A stretch of DNA of 64,000 nucleotides, taken from NCBI RefSeq assembly GCF_001864935.2, contig NZ_CP126267.1:1-64000 (forward strand). Reading direction: 5' to 3'. Positions 47,542 through 56,447 of this stretch are shown one piece after another; the first letter of the stretch is position 1; each line of letters begins with the position of its first letter. The notes below the pieces were generated by a model. The model was not told the origin of the DNA. It did no database searches and saw only the letters and a list, made by a program, of their open reading frames with translations. Source of the DNA: Curtobacterium sp. MCBA15_012. GTDB lineage: Bacteria; Actinomycetota; Actinomycetes; Actinomycetales; Microbacteriaceae. A program made the position numbers and the translations under genes.

Positions 47542-47568
47542 CAGAAACCAAGTACGACAAGGTTTCTG
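47542..47568. promoter_or_regulatory. Operator-like inverted repeat before the MFS gene
   Basis: CAGAAACC, 11-base spacer, GGTTTCTG: perfect 8-bp arms, 20 bp before the MFS ATG. No regulator gene is adjacent. Confidence 0.6.
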
Positions 47569-47588
47569 CATCGACTCGAGGAGGCGTC

Positions 47589-48884
47589 ATGAGCACACCC
47601 GAACCCGGCGGTCCGGCCCTGCTGAACCCGGAAGAGGGGATCACCCAACCGGTCAGCACCATGCGGGTGGGGGTGGGCTACCAGGTCGCGCTCTTCCTCG
47701 GACAGTTCGGCCTCTTCGTGGCGCTCATGGCCCCGGTCTACGTGAGCATGCAGATCAAGGCGCAGGCGCTCGTGGGCGAGGACGCCGCCACCGTGATCGG
47801 CTCCGTGCTGCCGATCGGCGCGTTCGGCGCACTGCTCATGAACCCCCTCGCCGGCGCGCTCTCGGACCGGACCCGCACGCGGTGGGGTCGGCGGCGTCCC
47901 TGGCTGCTCGGCGGCGTCGTGGTCTTCCTCGTCGCCCTGGCCTGGATCGCCTCCGCACCGGACGTGTTCAACCTGACGCTCGCGTGGCTGCTCGCGCAGG
48001 TCGCCGCCAACGCGACGCTCGCGACGCTCCTCGCGAGCTTCGCGGACAACGTCCCGCAGGCACAGCGCGGCCGGTCGTCGAGCATCATCGCGCTCGCGCA
48101 GAACACCGCCGTGCTCGCCGGCACCTACCTGTCGGTGTTCTTCGTCGCGAACCTGCCGGTGCTGTTCATCGCCCCCGGCGTCCTGGCCGTGGTGCTCGTC
48201 GTCGTGTACGCGGTGGTCGCCCGCGACGACCTGCCGACGTACCCGCTCAAGAAGTTCACGTGGCGCAACCTGGTGTCGTCGTTCTGGACGAACCCGATCA
48301 AGAACCCCGACTTCGCGTTCGCGTGGTGGTCGCGCTTCCTCATCATCCTCGCGACCTTCATGTTCACGACCTAACGGCTGCTGTACATGCAGGAGCACCT
48401 GGGGATCGAGAAGCTCGCGGACGCCACCAAGGCCGTCGCGTTCGGTGTCCTGCTCTACACGATCGCGCTGCTCGTCAGCGCGGCGGTCTCCGGCTGGGCG
48501 TCCGACCGCCTCGGCCGCCGCAAGGTGTTCGTCGGCGGCTCGACCGCGCTGTTCGCCGTCGGTCTCGTCGTGCTCGCCCACGCCGACACCGTGACGGGCT
48601 TCTACGTCGCCGAGGTGGTCATGGGCTTCGCCTACGGCATCTACTCGGCGATCGACACCGCCCTGGTCGTCGACGTGCTGCCGAACGCGGACCGGCCGGG
48701 CAAGGACCTCGGGGTGATCAACATCGCGAACGCGCTGCCGCAGTCGCTCGCCCCCGCCATCTCGCTGTTCTTCCTGTCCGTCGGCAGCACGCACGCCGAC
48801 AACTACGAGCTCATGTGCTGGGCCGCCGGAGCGGTCGCCCTGGTGGGCGCCCTGGTGGTCATCCCCATCAAGCGGGTCCGGTAG
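47589..48884 (+). pseudogene. MFS sugar transporter (GPH/SLC45-like) interrupted by an in-frame TAA
   Basis: The frame reads as one 431-residue MFS protein except for TAA at 48372-48374. It has twelve potential helices and the loop motif GALSDRTRTRWGRRRPWLLGG typical of sugar/cation symporters. The interrupted segment FMFTT-stop-RLLYMQEHLG would be restored by a single base change to TAC (Tyr). Residues after the stop continue perfectly in frame with normal family features (SDRLGRRKVFVGG). Restart at ATG 48387 lacks a ribosome site. It was probably the uptake system for the divergent sugar genes. Confidence 0.85.
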
Positions 48885-48910
48885 CGCCCGTCGCGACACG
48901 CGACCCGACG

Positions 48911-48956
48911 ACGGACGGGAGGCGCGGTGCCGGCCCGCACCGCGCCTCCCGTCCGT
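48911..48956 (+). terminator. Hairpin terminator, repeat-family copy
   Basis: ACGGACGGGAGGCGCGGTGC pairs perfectly with its reverse complement around loop CGGCCC, 26 bp past the MFS stop. The arm is identical to that at 33304-33351. Confidence 0.85.
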
Positions 48957-48984
48957 CCCGGGGTCACGTCGGTACCGTGAGCCG

Positions 48985-50304
48985 GTGCCGACCCCCGCAA
49001 CCCGTCCCTTCGACACCCCCGCCGGGACGGTCACCGCCGTCGTCGACGGCGCGGTGACCCGCGCCCTCGGCGTCCCGTACGCCCGTGCCGACCGCTTCGC
49101 GCCGCCGGAGCCGTACCCGGACTCCGCCGAGCCGTACCCGGCGACCACGCCGGCCCCCGTCGCGCCGCAGCGCACGTCGCCGGCGATGGAGCAGCTGCTG
49201 CCGCCGATGGACCTGCAGGTCGACGAGCACTGCCAGCGCCTCACCGTCACGCTGCCGAGCGACGTCCGCCCGGACGAACTCCTGCCCGTGATGGTGTGGG
49301 TGCACGGCGGGTCGTACGTCATCGGTGGTGGCGACCTGCCCATCCACGACGCCCGCGACCTGGTGACCGAGCAGCGGGTGGTCGTCGTGTCGGTGACCTA
49401 CCGGCTCGGCGTCCTGGGGTTCCTCGGCGACGGCAGGACGGTGCCCGCGAACCTCGGGTTGCTCGACCTGCTCGAGGCGCTGCGCTGGGTGCAGCGGAAC
49501 ATCACCGCGTTCGGCGGCGACCCCGACACGGTGACGCTGTTCGGGCAGTCGGCCGGCGGTGATGCGATCGCGCACCTGCTGATCAGCGACGGCGCCCGCG
49601 GGCTGTTCCGTCGGGCGATCGTGCAGAGCGCGCCGCTCGGGCTCTCCCGCGGCCGCGCGCGGATGAGCCGCGCGCTGGTCCGGTCGGTCGGCGTGGTGCA
49701 CCCCGACACGCCGCTCGACGAGGTCCTCGACCGTCAGGAGCGGGCCGAACGGGTCGCCCTCCGGTTCGGACTCGCCGGCGGCATGCCCTTCGGGACCCAG
49801 TACGGCCACGCACCGCTCCCCGCTGAGCGCGACACCGACCGGGCCTGGCGCGCCGCGGCACCCGAGGTGGACGTCCTGATCGGGTCGGGGTCCGACGAGA
49901 CCGGCATGTACGTGCCGATGATCCCCGGGGTCCGGACCCTCGCCCGGTACCGGCCGACCCGGTCGCTCCTGCGCTGGCTCGTCGTGCGGCCGCTCTCCGA
50001 GGTGATCTACGGGCGCGACGTCCGCCGGTTCGTCGCGCGGCACCGGGCCGCCGGGGGGAACGCCGTCGGCTACCGGCTGCTGCGCGGGGCGACCGCGGCG
50101 CCGACCGGGGCCGTGCACATGAGCGACGTGCCGATGCTGCTCGGTGGGCGGGAGGCCTGGGTCGGCAGTCGCCTCGTGCCCGCGCGGGAGTGGCCGGCGG
50201 TCGAGCGGCGGGGGCGGGCGCTCCGTGCGGTGTGGGCGGGGTTCGCGCGGACCGGGCGGGTGTCCGTGCCGGACGACGAGACGATCGTGTTCGACCGGGG
50301 GTGA
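48985..50304 (+). CDS. Type B carboxylesterase
   Basis: Serine hydrolase of the carboxylesterase/cholinesterase family. The oxyanion motif is VWVHGGSYVIGGG, the nucleophile elbow FGQSAGGDA, the acidic residue region IGSGSDETGMY, and His in HMSDVPMLLGG. The 439-residue length is a little shorter than typical (about 500). No signal peptide, so it is cytoplasmic. The GTG start at 48985 follows a weak site. It stands alone between two strong terminator-like or repeat regions; the physiological ester is unknown. Confidence 0.92.
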   Translation: MPTPATRPFDTPAGTVTAVVDGAVTRALGVPYARADRFAPPEPYPDSAEPYPATTPAPVAPQRTSPAMEQLLPPMDLQVDEHCQRLTVTLPSDVRPDELLPVMVWVHGGSYVIGGGDLPIHDARDLVTEQRVVVVSVTYRLGVLGFLGDGRTVPANLGLLDLLEALRWVQRNITAFGGDPDTVTLFGQSAGGDAIAHLLISDGARGLFRRAIVQSAPLGLSRGRARMSRALVRSVGVVHPDTPLDEVLDRQERAERVALRFGLAGGMPFGTQYGHAPLPAERDTDRAWRAAAPEVDVLIGSGSDETGMYVPMIPGVRTLARYRPTRSLLRWLVVRPLSEVIYGRDVRRFVARHRAAGGNAVGYRLLRGATAAPTGAVHMSDVPMLLGGREAWVGSRLVPAREWPAVERRGRALRAVWAGFARTGRVSVPDDETIVFDRG

Positions 50305-50488
50305 GGCGGGGGCCTCGCGGCCGGGTCCCTCCGGGCATGGGTCTCTCCGGGCCCGGGTCGGGGCCGGGCAGCGTCCGTCGTGGGGTGATGTGCCGTACAT
50401 ACCGAGAGCGTGACCGGAACGTGGAACATCAGTACGTTGCCTCCTGATGTGGACGACACCCTCCGTCGTCCACCGCGACAGGAGGTCC

Positions 50489-53400
50489 ATGGACATGCGC
50501 AGGTCACCCATCGCCAGGGCTGCCGCGACGGCATCCGTGTCGTCCGTGGTGCTCGGTTTCGTGCTCGCGACCGCGGCACCCGTCGGTGCGGCGCAGTCCG
50601 CGACGGGGTCGGTACCGTCGGCGGCGCCCGGCGGGGCCGTCGACCTCGCCCTCGAGGTCGCCCAGGACGGCAACGGCCCGTTCACCCCGACCGAGGGTCC
50701 CGGCGCCGACGCGAGTGCGACGAACGGGATCGTCCGCACCCGCGACGCGATCACGTACCGCGTGACCATGACCTCCACGGGCGGAGCGAGCTCGAACGAG
50801 CGCTTCACGCTGACCGCTCCGACGGGGACGAGCTGGGCCGGGGTGCCGGGTCGGTGCACGGGCGCCGGGTCGGCCGTGACCGGTCAGGACCTCACGTGCA
50901 ACCTCGGCACCGTCGACGAGGGCCGGGCCGTCGTCGTGCCCGTCGTGCTGCAGGTCTCCGCCGAGCGACGGGACGGGGACCGGCTCGAGGTCGCCGCCAC
51001 CGGTACGGCCGACGCCGCGGCGAACGGGACCGTGACGGCCTCCTCGCCGGCGACGACGGTGTCGGCGGCGGCCCGCTACAACCTGAGCAAGGACGTGCAG
51101 GGCTCGGTCCTCCGCACCGGGGTCCCCGGTCCGGACGGCGTGACCCGGGGGATCCAGCTCGTCTACCCGATCGCGGTGGACTGGCAGCCGGTCGTCCCCG
51201 GGCAGGGGCTGCTCGGCTTCGCGGCGAGCACGGGTCCGATGACCTTCACGGACGACCTGTCGCAGATCCTCGGTGACCTGCCGTCGCAGGCGGTGCTCTG
51301 GAACGGGGGCGCTCCCGCGTGCGGGCCGAACGGCGCGGCGGAACCACGCCTGACCGGACTCCCCGGCGGCGCCGGCGGGGGCGAGCGTGCCGTCGCCGAC
51401 TCGGGGGAGCTCTCCTGCTCGCAGGCGGGTCCCGGTCGCCCGGTCGACGTCCGCATCGACGGCACGGTCACGGACCCGGACCGCATCCCGACCAGGAACA
51501 TCGCGGGCGGACCGATCGTCGGCGGCCAGAAGCCGTACGTCGTCAGCGGGTACCTCAGCCTGTGGATGCCGACCCCGCCGGCGGGCACGTCGGTGCAGTC
51601 GACCAACACCTACTCGGCGTTGCAGACGACGTCGGTGACCGGTGCCCCGAACTTCCCCGGCAGCACCGAACCGACGGCGGACAACGCCTCGCGCCGGACG
51701 ATCGTCGAGTACGGCCCCGGCAACGCGTCGAAGCAGCTCTACCGCGTGCGCGACGGCGGCGCGGCGGTCGACATCGGTTCCGCGAAGCGCGGCGATCCGT
51801 GGGCGACGCCCGGGACCCTGCTCCGCAGCGATGTCTCCGCGAGCAACGCCGGGCTGACGACCCTCCGCGGTGTGGTGCTCTGCGACACCTTCGACCGTGC
51901 GACGCAGCGCCTGACCACGCTCGACCGGGTGACCGCCTGGACCACGCGGCTGGGTGGTGCCCGGGTGCAGTACGCCGCGTTCACCATGTCATCCCCGGAA
52001 GCCGGGCGGACAGCGACGTGCGACGACGGCGACGGGCCGTGGTACGACAATCCCGAGGACGTCCCCGGCGGCGCCGGAGCGGTCGGCGCCGTGCGGGCGA
52101 CGGGTGACGTCCTCGGCGGCGAGCAGGCGTCCCTCCACTCGTACGTCACGACCGAGGACGCGCCGAACGGCACCCGCGCGCGTGACTTCGGGCACGTGTG
52201 GTTCGGCGACCGGGCGACGACGTGGGTGCACGACGCCTCGCCGGACCCGGGGCTCGCCGCCGGACCGCTCGCGGACAGCGTCGTCCTCACCGAGGACCTG
52301 GCACGGATCACGAAGAAGGTCGTCGACCCCGGGCACGACGCGTCCGACACCCCGGACGAGACGACCTCGACGACCGCCGGTGCCACGGTCGAGTACGCGC
52401 TCTACCCGACGTTCACGAACGGCAAGACCACGGGGCAGCCGGCCGAGGTGACGGTCCAGGACGTCCTGCCGCAGCACACCCGCTACGTCGACGGCAGTGC
52501 CTCGGCACCGCCCGTGGTGGACACCGTGACCGATGCGGGCGGCGAGGGACACCAGCGCCTGACGTGGACCCTGCCCGCCGTCCGGCCGAACGCCCCGATC
52601 GAGCCCCTGACCTACACCGCTGCCGTCGCCGACACGGCGCCGCCCGGCCCGGTCACGAACACAGCCTCGGCGTCCTCGCCCACCGACGCATCGGACGCGC
52701 AGTACCGACAGGCGTCGCGAGCGGTGCAGGTCGTGCGCGGCGGTGGCGTCAGCGTGCTGAAGGCCGCCGTCGACCCCGTCGTGGTCGTCGGGGACGACCT
52801 CCGGTGGGACCTCGTGTCCACGAACACCGACACCACCCCGGTCGAGGGCGTGGACGTGATCGACGTCCTGCCCCACCGCGGGGACGACCAGGGCTCGGCC
52901 TTCCACGGCTCGGTCGCGCTGGCCGGGCCCGTGCCGGTCGACACCGACGGCGGCGAGCAGGTCACCTACACCCGCGCTCGTCCGACGGACGTCGACCTCG
53001 ACGGTGGCCACCCGTCGAACCGGCCGGGCGGTTCGACCACGTGGTGCGCCGAGACCGCGTTCGGGACCGACGGGTGCCCGGCGACCCTGACCGACGTGAC
53101 CGCGGTCCGGATCCAGCGCACGGCACCGATCGGGGTCGGGGAGTCCGTCCGGCACCGGGTCGCCGTCCACGGCGTCGGAGCCCACGACGGTGACGCCTAC
53201 ACGAACCGCTTCGGGCTCCGGTCGTCGAGCCTCGCGCTGCCGGTGCGGTCGAACCCCGCGACGGTCCGGGTCGTGTCCGGTGCGGTCGGTGACCGCGTGT
53301 GGGACGACCATGACCACGACGGCGTGCAGGACCACGGCGAGCCGGGGGTCGCCGACGTCGCGGTGGCCCTGCGGGGGACCGACGATCGTGGGGCCGAGGT

Positions 53401-53926
53401 GACCGAGCTGACGACGTCCCGCGCGGACGGCACCTACCGGTTCGACGGTCTGCGCCCGGGCCGCTACACGGTGGTGTTCTCCGCGCCGGACGACTCGGCC
53501 TTCACGACACCGCGCGTCGGCGACGACCGGGCGGTCGACTCCGACGCGGGCCCGGACGGGCAGACCGACCCGGTCGAGCTCGGACGCGAGACCGACGCTG
53601 CCGGTGCCCTCACCGGGGTCCGTCGCGACGAGACGGTCGACGCGGGGCTGGTCGTCGACGAGCCCGGTGAGCCCGGTGGGCCCGGTGGACCCGACGGACC
53701 GGGAGAGCCCGGCGGCCCGGACGGTGGGTCCGGCTCCTCGAGTGGTGGCCGAGGAGCCGACGGCGGGTCCGGCGCTGGCGATCGTGCGGGTGCCGGGACG
53801 CCGGGCACCGGGGCGCTCGCCTGGACGGGAGCCGACGTGCGCCTACCGATCGTGCTCGCCGTGGTGCTCCTGGTGGTGGGGACGGCGCTCGCCGCGAGGA
53901 CCCGGAGGCGGCGCGGTCGGTCCTGA
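50489..53926 (+). CDS. Large secreted surface protein with DUF11 and SdrD_B-like domains and LAXTG anchor
   Basis: The 1,145-residue protein has an Arg-rich signal peptide (cut near VGAAQS). Long beta-rich regions contain repeated DUF11-type elements (for example GGGVSVLKAAVDPVVVVGD, TYTAAVADTAPPGPVTNTAS). An SdrD_B/Cna-B-like domain follows (GDRVWDDHDHDGVQDHGEPGV and DGTYRFDGLRPGRYTVVFSAP), then a Gly/Pro/Ser stalk. It ends with LAWTG, a hydrophobic helix and an Arg-rich tail, matching the LAXTG signal of class E sortases. AGGAGG lies before ATG 50489; 50495 may be the real start. A likely role is adhesion or wall structure. Confidence 0.85.
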   Translation: MDMRRSPIARAAATASVSSVVLGFVLATAAPVGAAQSATGSVPSAAPGGAVDLALEVAQDGNGPFTPTEGPGADASATNGIVRTRDAITYRVTMTSTGGASSNERFTLTAPTGTSWAGVPGRCTGAGSAVTGQDLTCNLGTVDEGRAVVVPVVLQVSAERRDGDRLEVAATGTADAAANGTVTASSPATTVSAAARYNLSKDVQGSVLRTGVPGPDGVTRGIQLVYPIAVDWQPVVPGQGLLGFAASTGPMTFTDDLSQILGDLPSQAVLWNGGAPACGPNGAAEPRLTGLPGGAGGGERAVADSGELSCSQAGPGRPVDVRIDGTVTDPDRIPTRNIAGGPIVGGQKPYVVSGYLSLWMPTPPAGTSVQSTNTYSALQTTSVTGAPNFPGSTEPTADNASRRTIVEYGPGNASKQLYRVRDGGAAVDIGSAKRGDPWATPGTLLRSDVSASNAGLTTLRGVVLCDTFDRATQRLTTLDRVTAWTTRLGGARVQYAAFTMSSPEAGRTATCDDGDGPWYDNPEDVPGGAGAVGAVRATGDVLGGEQASLHSYVTTEDAPNGTRARDFGHVWFGDRATTWVHDASPDPGLAAGPLADSVVLTEDLARITKKVVDPGHDASDTPDETTSTTAGATVEYALYPTFTNGKTTGQPAEVTVQDVLPQHTRYVDGSASAPPVVDTVTDAGGEGHQRLTWTLPAVRPNAPIEPLTYTAAVADTAPPGPVTNTASASSPTDASDAQYRQASRAVQVVRGGGVSVLKAAVDPVVVVGDDLRWDLVSTNTDTTPVEGVDVIDVLPHRGDDQGSAFHGSVALAGPVPVDTDGGEQVTYTRARPTDVDLDGGHPSNRPGGSTTWCAETAFGTDGCPATLTDVTAVRIQRTAPIGVGESVRHRVAVHGVGAHDGDAYTNRFGLRSSSLALPVRSNPATVRVVSGAVGDRVWDDHDHDGVQDHGEPGVADVAVALRGTDDRGAEVTELTTSRADGTYRFDGLRPGRYTVVFSAPDDSAFTTPRVGDDRAVDSDAGPDGQTDPVELGRETDAAGALTGVRRDETVDAGLVVDEPGEPGGPGGPDGPGEPGGPDGGSGSSSGGRGADGGSGAGDRAGAGTPGTGALAWTGADVRLPIVLAVVLLVVGTALAARTRRRRGRS

Positions 53927-53940
53927 GCGGCCGGGGATCG

Positions 53941-53978
53941 GTGCCGGCACCCGCGCACGAGGGCGCAGGTGCCGGCAC
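53941..53978. terminator. Bidirectional terminator after the surface protein gene
   Basis: GTGCCGGCACC pairs with GGTGCCGGCAC around a 16-base loop, in the convergent gap to the M16 peptidase gene. Confidence 0.7.
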
Positions 53979-54011
53979 GTCGGTCAGATCGGCCGGTCGC
54001 CGGCGACGGGA

Positions 54012-55511
54012 TCAGGACGAGAAGTCGCGCACCAGGTGGTCCGGCGTCGCAGCGAGCACCGCCGCGACGAACCGTCGGCCCCGCCACCACTCCGCGGCCC
54101 GGATGTGGAACGAGTCACCCTGCGTGTCGACGATGGTCACGCCCTCGCTGCCGCGTCTGCCGACGACGGCCGCCTGCGCCAGGTCGACTTCGCGGGACTC
54201 CTCTCCACGCGGCCGGAGGACCAGGCGGTGGTCGACGATCTCGGCGTGCATCGTCGCCAGTCCGCTCAGGAGCCGGTCGCGGTGCGTGCTCCGGCCGCGT
54301 CCGGGGCGCGCCGGGAACCACACACGAGGGGGGACCGGCCTGCCGATCTTCGCGTCGTCGTGCTCCAGACCGTGCCGCCGCGCGAGTGCCGCGAAGTCGA
54401 CGTCGGCGTCGCGGTCGACGCAGACGAGCAGCGTCGGGAACGCGTCCTCGAGGGCTTCCCGCAGCTGCGCGAGCTCGGCGGGGGAGACGGGGGAGTCGGC
54501 GCTCGGGGCCAGGCCGATCCCGCGGAGTCGTCGCAGCATCGTCGCCCAGATCGTCACGTCGGGGCCGGAGGAGGGATACAGCGCGTTGAGCGCTCGGGAG
54601 GCGTCGATCCTGGCGATCGTGGCGGCACTCGGTCCGTGCTCCGCCAGACGCCGGAACACCCCGACGACGGCGGCGGTGGTCTCCTCGACGTCGGAGTCGT
54701 CCCCGTCGGCCGTCACGGCGACGACGCTCGTGTCCGCGTCCAGGTCGAGCGTGTGCGAGCTGACGTCGTACGCGAGCGCCGCCTCGATGCGGAGCGCGTC
54801 GAACACCTCGTGTTCGATCACCGCGTCGGCCAGCGGCGCGACCTCCGCCGGGACGACGACCGAGGCGGCCGTGCCGCCGAGGGCCGACTCGACCAGGGCG
54901 CCGCGGCGCATCGGTCCGGTCCACCGCTCGATGCGGGTGCTCGGGCGGCCCGGACGGCCGGCGGGCAGCGGGAGGTCGATCACCTCGGGCGGAGCGGTGC
55001 CCCCACGGACGATCACCACCGCGTTCTCGGCGACGAAGCGCTCCGCGACCCAGTTCCGGACCTCCTCGGCGGTGATGCCCGCGACCGCGGCCGATCCCGC
55101 TCCCGAGCGACCAGGGCCGGCCGGTCCGAAGCGTGCCGTGTGCACCGAGGCGACCTGCTCGTGGAAGCGCAGCCGGTCTTCCTTCTCGAGCACCCTGCGT
55201 TCCCGCACGACCGTGTCGTCGGTGGTCTCGGCGAGGGCCGAGACCGAGGCCGCGAACCGCCCGAGGAGTGCCAATGCCTCGTCGGTGGTCTCGGTGGTGA
55301 CCTCGAAGAAGGTGACGTGGTCGTGCGTGGTGGCGTTGTGCCACGTGGTGATCGGGAGCGCCCCACGGACCGCGAGGTGCTCCACGAGGTGGGTGATCCC
55401 GGCGAGGGTGACCGGCTCGTCACAGGAGCCCACGCCGAACGCCAGCCGTGCCTCGACGACGCCCGGTGCGGAGGCGTGGACGGTCGGGACGGGGCGGAGC
55501 TGTTCGGGCAC
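54012..55511 (-). CDS. M16-family zinc metallopeptidase-like protein
   Basis: M16 (pitrilysin/insulinase) enzymes use the inverted zinc motif HxxEH, seen here as H41LVEH45. Candidate third-ligand glutamates lie in VVRERRVLEKEDRL (about 103-111). A second M16-like half with the usual substrate-binding features spans about 220-420. It is divergent from typical actinobacterial M16 proteins (no partner gene, 499 residues, acidic Asp/Glu insertions), so cellular role is unclear. GTG start at 55511; no signal peptide. It faces the surface protein gene convergently. Confidence 0.8.
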   Translation of the reverse strand: MPEQLRPVPTVHASAPGVVEARLAFGVGSCDEPVTLAGITHLVEHLAVRGALPITTWHNATTHDHVTFFEVTTETTDEALALLGRFAASVSALAETTDDTVVRERRVLEKEDRLRFHEQVASVHTARFGPAGPGRSGAGSAAVAGITAEEVRNWVAERFVAENAVVIVRGGTAPPEVIDLPLPAGRPGRPSTRIERWTGPMRRGALVESALGGTAASVVVPAEVAPLADAVIEHEVFDALRIEAALAYDVSSHTLDLDADTSVVAVTADGDDSDVEETTAAVVGVFRRLAEHGPSAATIARIDASRALNALYPSSGPDVTIWATMLRRLRGIGLAPSADSPVSPAELAQLREALEDAFPTLLVCVDRDADVDFAALARRHGLEHDDAKIGRPVPPRVWFPARPGRGRSTHRDRLLSGLATMHAEIVDHRLVLRPRGEESREVDLAQAAVVGRRGSEGVTIVDTQGDSFHIRAAEWWRGRRFVAAVLAATPDHLVRDFSS

Positions 55512-55597
55512 AGGTCATGCTCACACGGAACCCGGCGGCGACCGCGCCCCAGTCCGAGGGCCGGTGAGTGGGCGGCTCGGGTGTCGGCCCGTGCCGG

Positions 55598-56443
55598 TCA
55601 GCGTCCCGGCGGTCCCTCGGTGCGGGACCCGTGCCGCCGCACCACGAGCAGCAGCACCGCCCCGCCGACGAGCCCGACCGCGACCACCACCGGCACGCGG
55701 AACGCCAGCGCCGTGACCGCACCGCCGAGCCCGCGCCCGGCCAGCAGCGCCGCGCCGCCGACAGCGACGGACAGCACCACGGCCGCACCGGCGACCACCA
55801 CGGCGACACGACGCTCACCCGCGCTCGGCGTCCGCTCCGCCCGGGGTGCCGTGCGCCGCCACCACACCACGGCGGCCACGAGCAACGCGAGCAGCCCGAG
55901 CGCCGACGACGTGTCCTGCAGGAAGAACGGGAGCGGGTACCCGCCCACCGTGCCCTCGCGGAGCGCCGGCCAGGCCTGGACCACGAACCCGTGGCCGTGC
56001 GTGAAGCCGTCCCAGACGACGTGGGTCACGCTGCCGAGCACGCACCCGACCAGGACCGGCAGCACGCGCCGTACCGTGACCAGCAGTGCGCGCCGGATGC
56101 GGACCGGCAGTGCGTCGGGGTCCCCGACCCTCCGCGCCTGCGGGGAGCACATCCGGACGGGCCGCGGCGTCGCCCACGACAGCGGGACGCGCGCCCGGAC
56201 ACCCGGGACGACCGGAGCCCACGCCGGACGGACGAGCAGCCACCACACGGCGAGCACGACGAGCGAGACGGCGAGGTCGATCGTCGGGATGCCCCACCAG
56301 GAGTGCGCGTCCTCGTACCGGGGCAGGAACGGAGCGAACAGCACGGCGTCCGGGGCCATCGACCCGACGGCGACGGCGGCGACCGGCACGGGGAGTCGCC
56401 GCGCGCCGAGGGCGACGACGGCGTGGCTCACGGTGAAGGGCAC
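55598..56443 (-). CDS. DUF4184 family membrane protein
   Basis: The 281-residue protein begins MPFTVSHAVVALGARRLPVP, the signature of DUF4184, and has about six hydrophobic helices. Conserved His/Asp residues include MAPDAV, THVVWDGFTHGHG. Many proteins of this kind resemble membrane-bound metal-dependent hydrolases (YdjM-like) by their HxxxD-type motifs, but activity is not established. It starts 4 bp after the stop of the upstream membrane esterase gene on the same strand, so the two likely form an operon. Confidence 0.88.
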   Translation of the reverse strand: MPFTVSHAVVALGARRLPVPVAAVAVGSMAPDAVLFAPFLPRYEDAHSWWGIPTIDLAVSLVVLAVWWLLVRPAWAPVVPGVRARVPLSWATPRPVRMCSPQARRVGDPDALPVRIRRALLVTVRRVLPVLVGCVLGSVTHVVWDGFTHGHGFVVQAWPALREGTVGGYPLPFFLQDTSSALGLLALLVAAVVWWRRTAPRAERTPSAGERRVAVVVAGAAVVLSVAVGGAALLAGRGLGGAVTALAFRVPVVVAVGLVGGAVLLLVVRRHGSRTEGPPGR

Positions 56444-56447
56444 GGTG

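Noticed and set aside
48387..48884. Independent second half-size transporter gene
   Set aside because: No ribosome site precedes ATG 48387, and the sequence continues the upstream MFS frame exactly, so it is the distal part of one interrupted gene.
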